Assembly (NCBI RefSeq): GCF_900167255.1
Contig: NZ_FUYB01000003.1
Span: 327,425-391,424 of the forward strand
Source of the DNA: Thiothrix eikelboomii
Lineage (GTDB): Bacteria; Pseudomonadota; Gammaproteobacteria; Thiotrichales; Thiotrichaceae
Length of the DNA stretch: 64,000 nt
Reading direction: 5' to 3'
Shown here: in pieces, positions 27,761-36,675 of the stretch
Position numbering within the stretch: the first letter of the stretch is position 1
Layout of the letters: the number at the start of each line of letters is the position of its first letter
The notes under the pieces: generated by a model
The model's database searches: none
What the model saw: the letters and a program-made list of their open reading frames with translations, nothing else
What the model was told of the DNA's origin: nothing
Translations under genes and position numbers: made by a program

Positions 27761-28411
27761 ATGCAAGCTCAGATTAAAAAAATTTTGTCCTACTCGATGG
27801 TCGGTAGCCTAGGCTTGACCGTACTCGCGAGCTTACAAGGCTGCGATAATAATACACAAACCACGGCAGTTAGTCCGTCTAACAACTCCTCGTCGATTGC
27901 AGATGCGACGAGTGAAGGCTTATTTATGGTAATTCAGCAAACGGGAGCGAATCCTGATACTTATGAGCTGAAAGAAAAATACCCATCTGCAGAAGGTTCA
28001 AGGGCGATTTTAAAAGGCCTAGATGGCAGTGAACGCATTCTTAATGAAGCCGAACTCAAGCAAATTGCTGAAGCGGAGGCTAAACGCTTTGAGGAGGGTA
28101 ACTCACAACTTTCTCAACCCTTGGCTGAAAATCAAGGCTTAAGCTTAGGAGAAACGATTTTAGCTTCGGCAGCCGGAGCATTAATTGGTGGGATGCTGGC
28201 CAATAAATTGATGAGCAATCAGAATTATCAACGCCATCAACAACAGCAAGCACAAAAACCACAAACCACGATGAGCAGTACTCGCAAGCCTGCACCCACC
28301 ACTAATACAGCTAACCAAAATAAATCACCACCGCGTTCGGGTTTCTTCGGAGGTAACCAGGGCAAAGCCAGTAATAGCAGTGGCGGCGGTAGTGGTAGTA
28401 GTGGAGGTTAA
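27761..28411 (+). CDS. UPF0323-family lipoprotein
   Basis: A 216-residue lipoprotein with lipobox LQGC (Cys28). The order of motifs is that of the UPF0323 lipoproteins of Helicobacter and Campylobacter: a KKILSYSMVGSLGL start, then EKYPSAEGSRAILKGLDGSE, a glycine-rich hydrophobic segment (LASAAGALIGGMLANKL) and a Gln/Ser/Gly-rich tail. It also resembles E. coli YgiB in layout and in standing before a YgiC-like gene. The ATG at 27761 has TAGGAG upstream. Its role is unknown, perhaps in the envelope. Confidence 0.78.
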   Translation: MQAQIKKILSYSMVGSLGLTVLASLQGCDNNTQTTAVSPSNNSSSIADATSEGLFMVIQQTGANPDTYELKEKYPSAEGSRAILKGLDGSERILNEAELKQIAEAEAKRFEEGNSQLSQPLAENQGLSLGETILASAAGALIGGMLANKLMSNQNYQRHQQQQAQKPQTTMSSTRKPAPTTNTANQNKSPPRSGFFGGNQGKASNSSGGGSGSSGG

Positions 28412-28414
28412 AAC

Positions 28415-29593
28415 ATGTTGCAAACAGAAATCGTTCAACCGATCAGTAATGCCTTGATGGAAGAGCTCGGTATGACTTGGCATACCGATTCAGACGGCAC
28501 ACCTTATATCCTGAATGAGATTATTCCCGTCACTCCAGACGAGGCGGAAGCTTATTATACAGCGGCTAATGAGCTGTATGCGATGTATGTTGAAGCCGCC
28601 CAATATGTGATTGATCAGGAATTATTCCCTGCATTGGATATTCCTTTCAACTTGGTTACACAGATCAAACGTAGCTGGGAACGGGATGACTTGCATCTGT
28701 ATGGACGCTTTGACCTAGCAGGAGGCATTGATGGCTTACCGATTAAGCTGATTGAGTTTAATGCGGATACGCCCACCAGTCTGTTTGAAACCGCTGTGTT
28801 GCAATGGGCCTTATTAAAAGCCAATGGCATGAACGAAGCCAGTCAATTTAATAATCTCTATGCAGCCATTCAAAAGAACTTCCAACGCCTACTCACTGGT
28901 GAAGATGCACCGGAAAATTTTGCTCACTATTACCAATATCAGAATATTTTATTTTCTAGTCTGGCAGGGTTAGCAGAAGATGAGCGCACGACACGTTTTC
29001 TTCAGCAAATGGCCAGCGATGCAGGCTTCCAGACTGATTATTGCTATATGAATGAAGCCGCCTTCTCCGAGCAACAGGGTATTTTTAATCCTCAGCATAC
29101 CCGCTTTGATTATTGGTTCAAACTGTATCCTTGGGAAGATATTGCCCTACAAACCGATGGGATCACAGGCATTCTTGATGATATTAGCCGCCAGCAAACC
29201 TGTACGATACTCAATCCTGCTTATACCTTGCTGTTCCAAAGCAAAGGGATCATGAAGATACTTTACGAATTATTTCCAGACTCTCCCTATTTGCTAGAAA
29301 CCCGCACTGAGCCTTTGCAAGGTAAAAAGCAAGTCATTAAAACGATGTTCGGTCGTGAAGGTGCCAACACGACCATCCTTGATGCTAACGGTCGTGTCCT
29401 CAAATCCTTAGGCGGTGAATATGATAACTACCATAAGGTTTATCAAGCCTTTGCAGAGTTTCCTCAAGACCGGGAAGGTCGGAGTTATCAAGCTGGGGTA
29501 TTTTATGCGTGGGAAGCTTGCGGTTTAGGCTTCCGACGGGGTTGGGACATCTTAGATGATATGAGCAAATTTGTGAGTCATCGTATTTTGTAA
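28415..29593 (+). CDS. Glutathionylspermidine-synthase-like ATP-grasp protein (YgiC/YjfC type)
   Basis: A 392-residue protein of the glutathionylspermidine synthase C-terminal family. It has GRFDLAGGIDGLPIKLIEFNADTP split over the substrate-binding strand, then NPAYTLLFQSKGIMKILYELF, and a late ATP-grasp segment (KTMFGREGANTTIL). YgiC-like proteins ligate an unknown amine to a peptide-like acid; they do not make glutathionylspermidine. It starts 3 bases after the UPF0323 gene, so the pair is one operon. Confidence 0.85.
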   Translation: MLQTEIVQPISNALMEELGMTWHTDSDGTPYILNEIIPVTPDEAEAYYTAANELYAMYVEAAQYVIDQELFPALDIPFNLVTQIKRSWERDDLHLYGRFDLAGGIDGLPIKLIEFNADTPTSLFETAVLQWALLKANGMNEASQFNNLYAAIQKNFQRLLTGEDAPENFAHYYQYQNILFSSLAGLAEDERTTRFLQQMASDAGFQTDYCYMNEAAFSEQQGIFNPQHTRFDYWFKLYPWEDIALQTDGITGILDDISRQQTCTILNPAYTLLFQSKGIMKILYELFPDSPYLLETRTEPLQGKKQVIKTMFGREGANTTILDANGRVLKSLGGEYDNYHKVYQAFAEFPQDREGRSYQAGVFYAWEACGLGFRRGWDILDDMSKFVSHRIL

Positions 29594-30037
29594 AACTCTT
29601 TTAACTCAAGGCTCAACGATTAAGTTTTAATTAAGCGCTTTAGATTTACTCTGCGCACATGGAATAAAAATAACGCAACGGATAGCGAGCAGCGAAGAAA
29701 AATAAGCTAAATAGCTCTATAAATCATAGAGTTAAAATTAGCAAAGGGCTAAAACACTTATATATCATACTGTTAGGGCTAAAGAGTATGAAAAACCGGG
29801 GTCGCACTTGGATAGGTGGATAATTTTAACAATAATATTTCTTCAGCTACGAGTACCTGCATTTATAATAAAAGCAAAATTCGCACGGTACTTGTGGCCA
29901 TACTTCTTTTTGACCTCAAAGTAAATAAGATTAAATACCTTATTATTTCCACGGTCTGTTACGGTTTTTGCTGTTTTTTATGGTAGGCTTGCCTCGTCAT
30001 CGACTCGTCATCGACTCGACATAAGGGCCTTAAAATC
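29594..30037. other. 444-base AT-rich intergenic region upstream of the GntR-type gene
   Basis: No convincing gene is seen. A two-tiered hairpin lies at 29706-29742 (inner CTCTAT/ATAGAG, outer GCTAA/TTAGC). The motif GGGCTAAA occurs twice, near 29746 and 29775. The last 50 bases carry an 11-bp tandem repeat just before the regulator gene. The promoter of that gene should be here. Confidence 0.6.
29993..30014 (+). promoter_or_regulatory. 11-bp tandem repeat in the gntR-type promoter, possible operator
   Basis: CTCGTCATCGA occurs twice head to tail (29993-30003 and 30004-30014), followed by a third partial copy CTCGAC. It lies 24 bases before the start codon of a GntR/UTRA regulator. One helical turn of spacing would suit a dimeric or autoregulatory site, but the sequence lacks the dyad common to GntR operators. 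Confidence 0.35.
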
Positions 30038-30862
30038 ATGACTATAATTGCGCGCAATCCACTTTCTACACCACCTGCCATCCAAGCTGCTAATGACAGC
30101 AGCGCCTTTATTCGCCGCTTAAGACCCGATGTCGGCATTTCTGAACCGGTCTATCGTCAATTACAACGCCAAATCATTAGCATGATTCAAGCAGGTGAAC
30201 TCCAAGATGGAGACAGTCTGCCCTCTGAGCGCACTTTAGCTGAAGCGCTGCAATTAAGCCGCACGACAATTCGGCGTTGCTATGATGAATTACGTGATCA
30301 AGACTACATTAGCACGCATGGTCGAGCGGGTGTGATGGTCAAAGCACCGCCACGGATTAATCCTGAAATTGGTAAACTCAAAGGTTTCACTGAAGAAATG
30401 CTTGAGTTAGGCATGCAGCCCTCTACCCAATTACTAGAACACCGTGTCGTCAGTGACCGAGTGATTGCCTCTATTTTTAATCGTCCTTCTACGGCTCGAT
30501 TTCTGAAGGTTGTCCGACTACGTTTAGCCAATGAACTACCCATGACCCGTGAAGTCGCTTGGTATGACCTTAGCCTAGCGCCTAAACTTGCAAAATGGGA
30601 TATGAATGGCTCGGTGTATAGTTTTTTACAAACGGAGTGTGGTTTAAGTCTACAACATGGTGAGCAATCCATCGAAGCGACCATGAGCAATCCCGATGAA
30701 ATGGAAAGCTTCCAATTCCGCGAACCCGGCCCTTGTTTGCTGTTAAAGCGGCGAACTTATACAAATACAGGGCAAATGATTGAATATGTAGAAGGTACTT
30801 TCCGTGGGGATGCCTATACCTATCGTATTACCTTAAAAGTGGCGAATGATTCTGCCGGATAA
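30038..30862 (+). CDS. GntR-family (HutC/UTRA) transcriptional regulator
   Basis: A 274-residue regulator with a winged-helix domain (YRQLQRQIISMIQAGELQDG, SLPSERTLAEALQLSRTTIR; about residues 37-105) and a UTRA effector domain (about 120-265, ending EYVEGTFRGDAYTY). UTRA proteins sense sugars, amino acids or phosphonates. Its 3' end overlaps the convergent PfkB-family gene by 35 bases, so the two may be functionally paired. The effector is unknown. Confidence 0.9.
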   Translation: MTIIARNPLSTPPAIQAANDSSAFIRRLRPDVGISEPVYRQLQRQIISMIQAGELQDGDSLPSERTLAEALQLSRTTIRRCYDELRDQDYISTHGRAGVMVKAPPRINPEIGKLKGFTEEMLELGMQPSTQLLEHRVVSDRVIASIFNRPSTARFLKVVRLRLANELPMTREVAWYDLSLAPKLAKWDMNGSVYSFLQTECGLSLQHGEQSIEATMSNPDEMESFQFREPGPCLLLKRRTYTNTGQMIEYVEGTFRGDAYTYRITLKVANDSAG

Positions 30863-31766
30863 ACGCTTCTACGCTGCTTAGCGATGGCAAGGCAGCGAGT
30901 ACGCCAACCTGCTGAGCCAATAGCGCCCCACAAGCATTCGCAAAACCTAAAGCCTGAGGATCGCTTGTTTGTTGCCCTAAGGTATAGACCCAACCTGCCG
31001 TAAAAGCATCCCCTGCCCCTGTCGGGTCAGCTTGCAGAATCTGCCAAGCAGGCTCATAAAGTGGCGCTTGACCTTGACGGAATAAAATCGCTCCGCGTTC
31101 TGCCAAGGTAATAATCAACAACTCGCCTGACCAATAAGCACTCCAATTGAGAGTGCACCAGTCTTGCTGAGTTAAGGGAGTTGGGGTGGCTAACTCAAAC
31201 ATTAACCGCGCTTCTACTTCATTTAAGATCAAAATATCCGTTAACTCCAACAGCTCTGCACTGGGTTTTTGCCAAGGGGATGGATTTAACAAAGTTTTTA
31301 CCCGATAGCGCTTCGCTAACTGAAACGCCGCCAATACCACCGATGGTTGGATTTCAAACTGTCCACAGACGACTTGTGCTAAGGCGATTTCTTCTGTCAA
31401 AGCAGTAAGATGGCTAGTGTTTAGTAAATGATTAGCTCCTGAAAATACCGCAATCAAATTGCCTTCATCGACACTAATTAAACCGATACCAAAGCCTGAA
31501 TGCGCCCCTAGCCGCACAACATGCTGAGTAGAGATACCTTCTGTTTGCAAGAATTCACACACAGAGCGCCCCGCTGCATCCTCACCCACCGCCAATAATA
31601 AGCAGACACTCAACCCCAGCCGATGCATACCGACTGCTAAATTCAAACCCTTGCCACCATGCTCTTGCCAATAGCTAGGGGCTTGAATAGAAGCGCCCTT
31701 AACAGGTAGAGCAGGCACAGCCAAACAATGTGCTTGCACATAACTCCCTAAAACAACAACCCGCAT
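30828..31766 (-). CDS. PfkB/ribokinase-family sugar kinase
   Basis: A 312-residue carbohydrate kinase. It shows HGGKGLNLAVGMHRLG near the N-terminus, NPSPWQKPS and LILNEVEAR in the middle, and the anion-hole/catalytic motif DPTGAGDAFTAGWVYTLG. The overall layout is that of ribokinases. The substrate cannot be read from sequence. ATG 31766 follows GAGG at nine bases; ATG 31775 has no usable spacing. It is convergent with, and overlaps, the GntR-type gene. Confidence 0.87.
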   Translation of the reverse strand: MRVVVLGSYVQAHCLAVPALPVKGASIQAPSYWQEHGGKGLNLAVGMHRLGLSVCLLLAVGEDAAGRSVCEFLQTEGISTQHVVRLGAHSGFGIGLISVDEGNLIAVFSGANHLLNTSHLTALTEEIALAQVVCGQFEIQPSVVLAAFQLAKRYRVKTLLNPSPWQKPSAELLELTDILILNEVEARLMFELATPTPLTQQDWCTLNWSAYWSGELLIITLAERGAILFRQGQAPLYEPAWQILQADPTGAGDAFTAGWVYTLGQQTSDPQALGFANACGALLAQQVGVLAALPSLSSVEAFIRQNHSPLLR

Positions 31767-31987
31767 TACGTTCATCCTCGCGTTTTATTCTTTTCATTAT
31801 TTTAGGTTTGGCAGCTCGAAAACTACATCCCTAATTGCACTAAGCGATTAAAATTCAACCAAATACTATGCTAAAAACGTCCTGCCATTGTACCTAAAGC
31901 TAAGCCCGAAGCTCGAAAACAACACTTGCCTGTAGGCTTTAGGCTAGCCACACTAAACGCTTTGTTAAGTGATTGAGGGTTGTCTGC

Positions 31988-33229
31988 ATGCCAGCTGATG
32001 TAACTTGTGATGTTTTACCTGAGACTGTCCTAACGGTTGAGCAAGCTCAAGAGCGAATTTTGGAGACTATTCAAGCGATTACTGAGACAGAACAACTTGA
32101 GCTGAGTCAAGCCAATGGGCGGTTACTGGCTGAAACTATTCAAGCAGGTTTTGATGTACCGCCTCATCGTAACTCAGCAATGGATGGCTATGCCTTTGCC
32201 CATGAGAGTTTAGCCAGCACCGCCACTTTGCAGCAAATCGGTATTTCCTGGGCCGGTCGACCCTATTTAGGCAGCGTATCCTTAGGCGAATGTGTGCGCA
32301 TTATGACAGGTGCTTGTTTGCCAGAAGGCACTGATACGGTGGAAATGCAAGAAAACACCCAGCAGCAGGCTGATCAAATCACCTTGCATACTCGACCTCA
32401 GTGTGGTGAGCATGTGCGCTATCCGGGGGATGATTTCAAACAAGGCGAGATTATCTTAGAAACAGGTCGCAAATTGACCGCTGCCGACTTAGGTTTAATT
32501 GCCTCCTTAGGTATCCCCGCAGTTAAGGTGATTCGTAAACCACGCATTGCCTTTCTTTCAACCGGGGATGAATTACAAACACTCGGTACACCCTTAGCAT
32601 GGGGGCAAATTTATGACAGTAATCGTTATACCCTGCGCGCTTTGCTACAAAATTTACCCGTAGAATTAATCGACTTAGGAATTATTCCTGATCAACCGCA
32701 GGCGGTAGAACAAGCTTTTATACAAGCTCAACAGCAAGCGGATCTATTAATTACCAGCGGTGGTGTTTCAGTTGGTGAAGCTGATTTTGTTACTCGCAGC
32801 TTACAAAAGTTGGGTGAAATCAATTTTTGGAAAATGGCGATGAAACCCGGTAAGCCACTTGCACAGGGTAGATTAGGTAACTGTCTATTTTTTGGTCTGC
32901 CGGGGAATCCCGTATCAGTGATGGCAACCTTTTTGCTATTTGTCCGCCCTGCTATTTTAAAGCTAGCAGGCATCAACGTGGTTCAGCCACGCCTGCATCC
33001 CGCGCTGACCTTAACTCCGCTCAAAAAAGTACCCGGACGCAAGGATTTCCAACGGGGTATTTATACTGAAACTGCTGAAGGTTATCAGGTTCGCAGTACT
33101 GGGAAACAAGAATCACATCTGTTGCGCTCTATGAGTCAGGCGAATTGCTTTATTGTATTAGAACGCGACTCAGGGGATGTTGAAGCCGGTAGTCAGGTGA
33201 ATATTTTGTTGTTTGAGAGCTTATCTTAG
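31988..33229 (+). CDS. moeA: Molybdopterin molybdenumtransferase MoeA
   Basis: A 413-residue MoeA that inserts molybdate into adenylylated molybdopterin. It has FDVPPHRNSAMDGYAF, MTGACLPEGTDTV, the MoCF domain (STGDEL, GQIYDSNRYTL, TSGGVSVGEADF) and KPGKPLAQG with GLPGNPVSVM. ATG 31988 has GAGGG eight bases upstream; a TTG 15 bases earlier was rejected. No other moco gene is nearby. The 220-base upstream gap holds an 8-bp inverted repeat (CCTAAAGC at 31893, GCTTTAGG at 31936) of unknown role. Confidence 0.95.
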   Translation: MPADVTCDVLPETVLTVEQAQERILETIQAITETEQLELSQANGRLLAETIQAGFDVPPHRNSAMDGYAFAHESLASTATLQQIGISWAGRPYLGSVSLGECVRIMTGACLPEGTDTVEMQENTQQQADQITLHTRPQCGEHVRYPGDDFKQGEIILETGRKLTAADLGLIASLGIPAVKVIRKPRIAFLSTGDELQTLGTPLAWGQIYDSNRYTLRALLQNLPVELIDLGIIPDQPQAVEQAFIQAQQQADLLITSGGVSVGEADFVTRSLQKLGEINFWKMAMKPGKPLAQGRLGNCLFFGLPGNPVSVMATFLLFVRPAILKLAGINVVQPRLHPALTLTPLKKVPGRKDFQRGIYTETAEGYQVRSTGKQESHLLRSMSQANCFIVLERDSGDVEAGSQVNILLFESLS

Positions 33230-33341
33230 TTAGAATTAGATGTTTACTTGGTAAGCAGATTGGGGCAAGTCTCAGGGGGTATAGGTTGAGGTGATTTATT
33301 ATTAATTTTACATAACATAAAATATGTGTATTCAACTAAAC

Positions 33342-33373
33342 TTTAAGAAAACCACCAACGTGGTTTTCTTAAA
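33342..33373. terminator. Perfect 14-bp hairpin between convergent genes
   Basis: TTTAAGAAAACCAC pairs fully with GTGGTTTTCTTAAA around the loop CAAC. The stem carries its own T-rich 3' side on both strands, as in bidirectional terminators shared by convergent genes (moeA and the secreted protein at 33392). Confidence 0.75.
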
Positions 33374-33391
33374 ATGCGTAGAAACTGTAAG

Positions 33392-34249
33392 CTAAGGCTT
33401 GACTAAAGCGCTACCTTCAATCCATTTTTCAATCAACTTTTTGCCTTGATAGCGAACAAAAAACCAACCAGCCCCTGAGTACGGATCACCTTCAGTAGGC
33501 TGCCAGTCGAGTAAACTGACAATATCCTTCTGAATCAGATACATTTTAGTTTTAGCTGCTGCATTCGGTCGATTATACAGAGCAGCCTTTTTCACCTTGA
33601 TACTCGCACCCGCATTCGGTAAATTTTCACCGGTATCGCCACTTTGTTCATCTTGGCTAGACACTACTTTATGCCCAATCACTTGACCTTGTGGATTTTT
33701 AAAGGTCAACCGCTGCCAATTGCCATCATTCACTGTGATAGCCTCCCAATCGACAGCTGGATAAAGCTTGCCCTGCTCTAGTTTATATTTAGTACTAGAC
33801 CAGACCGGCCCGCTACGTGCCGAAGTCGTCAGCACTTGCCGTTTCGCATCTAACTCTGGATTGCTAATCGTCTCACCAAACTTGCTAAACTGTTGAGCCG
33901 CTTGATCCCAGAGAAATAAGTGATAGAACAAGTTAACGCCTCCATAGCCATAACTTTCTAACAGGGCGAGGTCTTGTGCGCCATCAAAATTAAAATCATC
34001 AATTAAAGCAATATGTTGGATATTATCGCTAGCCTCATAGGTTTCGACCACGGCCAGCACTTGTTGCTTATTCTTGGGTAAATGGGCAATGACCTCTGCA
34101 CCTGCAGGCTGATCAATGCTCACACTCTGCCCTTTGACGGGAGCAAATTTAAAGGGGAATTGCCCCTCTTCGCTCGCTGCTAGACCGATAGAGGCATAAC
34201 TTAATAAAAAGAGTATGCCTATGCTTTGAGCACTTGCTCTAGACCTCAT
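33392..34249 (-). CDS. Secreted protein with FG-GAP-like segment and SH3-like end
   Basis: A 285-residue protein with signal peptide (SIGILFLLSYASIGLAA). The segment ALIDDFNFDGAQDLALL resembles the calcium-binding DxNxDG loop of FG-GAP/XAC2610-type proteins. The last 75 residues (KKAALYNRPNAAAKTKMYL onward, ending WIEGSALV) look like a bacterial SH3 domain. It is probably periplasmic; function unknown. ATG 34249 follows GAGG at eight bases. Confidence 0.65.
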   Translation of the reverse strand: MRSRASAQSIGILFLLSYASIGLAASEEGQFPFKFAPVKGQSVSIDQPAGAEVIAHLPKNKQQVLAVVETYEASDNIQHIALIDDFNFDGAQDLALLESYGYGGVNLFYHLFLWDQAAQQFSKFGETISNPELDAKRQVLTTSARSGPVWSSTKYKLEQGKLYPAVDWEAITVNDGNWQRLTFKNPQGQVIGHKVVSSQDEQSGDTGENLPNAGASIKVKKAALYNRPNAAAKTKMYLIQKDIVSLLDWQPTEGDPYSGAGWFFVRYQGKKLIEKWIEGSALVKP

Positions 34250-34441
34250 GTAACCAACCTCGCTTTTGTTGTGATCAAGTCCCAAGCTATCCAGCTTAAC
34301 TCGCTTAGCTCTAAACCTTAGTTCTACTTGTAGTTTCTGTTAGCTTTACCTAGTATTGCCTAGAATTATATACCTAGATACTCATAACAGATTGGCTAAC
34401 AGATTTGCAGCTTAAACAGGTATAACCTAAGGGTAAGCAAT

Positions 34442-34537
34442 ATGAACTATGCACTCAGAAAAACCGTGGGTTTTTTACTACTAACGGCGACAGTTGGCTT
34501 AGTGAGTTTACAAGCCGTGTTCCATTTATTTGCGTGA
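34442..34537 (+). CDS. 31-residue single-helix membrane peptide upstream of xpaC
   Basis: ATG at 34442 behind AAGGG at a good distance encodes 31 residues: a basic start (NYALRKTVG) and one hydrophobic helix (FLLLTATVGLVSLQAVFHLF). Its TGA at 34535 lies next to the GAGGAG ribosome-binding site of the XpaC gene, so the two are coupled. The good ribosome site and the membrane-like composition argue against chance, but no family is known to me. Confidence 0.5.
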   Translation: MNYALRKTVGFLLLTATVGLVSLQAVFHLFA

Positions 34538-34545
34538 GGAGTGTT

Positions 34546-35430
34546 ATGCCCCATCCTGTATCGAAAGCTCAACGCTATGCACCGGCCGCAGCCGCGACTG
34601 CGAGTGAAGCCGCTCATCAGGTGCGGACTAGCCTTCGAGGCCTGCTGCTCTATTTCCTACCGTTTCCTTTATTAATTGGGGCAATCGCTGCCTTAGTCGC
34701 CGGTAATGTAGCTAGTACCTTGGTATTAGGTGGCTCATTTGCCGCTTATATGCTGGCCGCAACGATTGCACGCCGGGGATTTAAACTCGAAGCCGAGTAT
34801 CAACGCCGTAAAATTGCCCGAGCACCCAAAACACCGTTTAAAACCGTCGCAGCCCTCTTCACTGCAGTCACTACCGGCGTTTTAGCATGGTTAGGGGCTG
34901 ATTATGGTGTGCTTGCCTCTATCATGATGGCAGCAGCAACCTTTTTAGGTTTTGCTTTGTCGTATGGACTTGATCCACGGCGAGATAAAGCGGGTGGTAT
35001 TTCTCTCGGTGTGACGGTCGATGAAATTATTGAGGCAGTGGATGCAGCCGAAATTCGGATTAAGTCGATTGAACAGGCGCGGCGGGCGATTCGCAACCCC
35101 GATTATAGCCAGCGTCTAGAGCGGATTACCTCACAAGCACGCCAAATTATCACGACTATTGAAGAAGATCCGACTCGTTTATCACGTGCACGGAAATTCT
35201 TAAAAGTCTACTTAGATGGTACTGAAAAAGTCGCCCAAGGCTATGCGAAGAGCCAGAATAATCAGCAAGGTACCACCACAAATTTAGATACTGATTTCAA
35301 CCGAGTTTTAGACTCGATTGAGCAAACCTTTCAAGAACAGCAAACTAAACTCTTAGAAAACAATAACTTTGATTTAGATGTTCAGATTGCAGTGCTAGAG
35401 CAACAATTAAAACGCGAAGGTGTGTTTTAA
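34546..35430 (+). CDS. XpaC-like (5-bromo-4-chloroindolyl phosphate hydrolysis) protein
   Basis: A 294-residue protein with two to four hydrophobic helices in its first half (LLLYFLPFPLLIGAIAALVA; VLASIMMAAATFLGFALSYG) and a long helical domain after residue 150 typical of XpaC (RAIRNPDYSQRLERI, RARKFLKVYLDGTEKVA). The family name comes from a Bacillus gene; biochemical function is unclear. ATG 34546 follows GAGGAG. XpaC and TelA are often found together, as here (66 bases apart). Confidence 0.82.
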   Translation: MPHPVSKAQRYAPAAAATASEAAHQVRTSLRGLLLYFLPFPLLIGAIAALVAGNVASTLVLGGSFAAYMLAATIARRGFKLEAEYQRRKIARAPKTPFKTVAALFTAVTTGVLAWLGADYGVLASIMMAAATFLGFALSYGLDPRRDKAGGISLGVTVDEIIEAVDAAEIRIKSIEQARRAIRNPDYSQRLERITSQARQIITTIEEDPTRLSRARKFLKVYLDGTEKVAQGYAKSQNNQQGTTTNLDTDFNRVLDSIEQTFQEQQTKLLENNNFDLDVQIAVLEQQLKREGVF

Positions 35431-35496
35431 GAACCTACCTAACCTAGGTAGGCTAGCCTGCCTAGTTCAAGCATCAAGAATGATGAGGAGATAACA

Positions 35497-36663
35497 ATGA
35501 GCAATACCGATCTACAAACCACCACGAGTACTGCCTTAGCCATTATTCCGGGTACAGAGATCACCCCACCACCCGTTATTGAGCCAGAAGTGGTTGCCTA
35601 TACCGCTGCACCCCCAGCGGTGAAACAAGAAATTGAATCACTGATTGGTGAGATTGATCTTAAAGATCGCAGCAGCATTATGTTTTTTGGCACTAAAACC
35701 CAAGAGCAAATGACCGTAATCTCTGAGAAAATGCTCGAGGGGGTCAAAAATAAAGATCTTGGTTCAGCGGGTAAATCACTGACCAATATGATCACAGCGA
35801 TTAAGGGCTTTGATATTGATGCGCTCAATCCGAATGACGAGCCAAGCTGGTGGGAAAAACTCCTCGGTAAATCCAAACCCGTCGTCGAATTCCTCAGCCA
35901 ATATGAAGAAGTCCGTAAGCAGATTGACCGCATTACCGATGATATGGAAGGTCATAAGACGCAATTACTGACGGATATTATCACCCTTGATAAATTATAT
36001 GAGGCTAATCTCGACTTCTTCCATAAACTAGAAAACTACATTGCCGCTGGTGATGAAAAACTGAAGCGGTTAGATAGCCACGATATTCCAGCACTAGTCG
36101 CACAAGTCCAAGCTAATACGGCGGATATGGTGATGGCACAAAGCCTACGTGACTTACGTAGCGCTCGTGATGACTTAGAGCGGCGGGTGCATGATTTGCG
36201 TTTAACCCGCCAAGTTGCGATGCAAAGCCTCCCTAGCATTCGTTTGGTGCAAGAAAACGATAAGACCTTAGTGAATAAGATCAACTCGACGCTCATCAAT
36301 ACCGTCCCTCTGTGGAAAAACCAGCTCGCGCAAGCCGTGACTATTTTCCGTATGAGTGATGCCGCTGAAGTCGTGAAACAAGCCAGTGATCTCACCAATG
36401 ATCTCCTCGAAAAAAATGCTGAAACTTTACGCTTAGGCAATGCCGAAACCCGTAAGCAAATGGAGCGCGGTGTCTTCGATATTGAATCTGTGAAAAAAGC
36501 CAATCGAACTTTAATTGATACGATCAATGATTCGTTACGGATCGCGGATGAAGGTAAAGCCATGCGCGCCCGAGCAGAAGAGGAATTAGAGGTCATGGAA
36601 AGCGAATTACGTGAATCCTTAATCGCAGCTAAATCACGTGTTGCTGTTGCTAATCCACGCTAA
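35497..36663 (+). CDS. telA: TelA-family (toxic anion resistance) protein
   Basis: A 388-residue, highly helical cytosolic protein of the TelA family. It shows IMFFGTKTQEQMTVISEKML, WWEKLLGK, RKQIDRITDDMEGHKTQLL and the late LEKNAETLRLGN. TelA was first linked to tellurite resistance; later work ties it to envelope stress and resistance to toxic compounds. The mechanism is unknown. It follows xpaC and is 12 bases before the SPFH gene; all four form an operon. Confidence 0.88.
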   Translation: MSNTDLQTTTSTALAIIPGTEITPPPVIEPEVVAYTAAPPAVKQEIESLIGEIDLKDRSSIMFFGTKTQEQMTVISEKMLEGVKNKDLGSAGKSLTNMITAIKGFDIDALNPNDEPSWWEKLLGKSKPVVEFLSQYEEVRKQIDRITDDMEGHKTQLLTDIITLDKLYEANLDFFHKLENYIAAGDEKLKRLDSHDIPALVAQVQANTADMVMAQSLRDLRSARDDLERRVHDLRLTRQVAMQSLPSIRLVQENDKTLVNKINSTLINTVPLWKNQLAQAVTIFRMSDAAEVVKQASDLTNDLLEKNAETLRLGNAETRKQMERGVFDIESVKKANRTLIDTINDSLRIADEGKAMRARAEEELEVMESELRESLIAAKSRVAVANPR

Positions 36664-36675
36664 CTGAGGAGTCTC

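Noticed and set aside
31893..31943. Inverted repeat before moeA as a molybdenum-cofactor riboswitch
   Set aside because: The conserved Moco-RNA elements are not visible; only an 8-bp arm pair is seen.
36036..36596. 186-residue minus-strand open frame across telA
   Set aside because: Ser/Arg-rich shadow of telA with no ribosome site and no family motifs.
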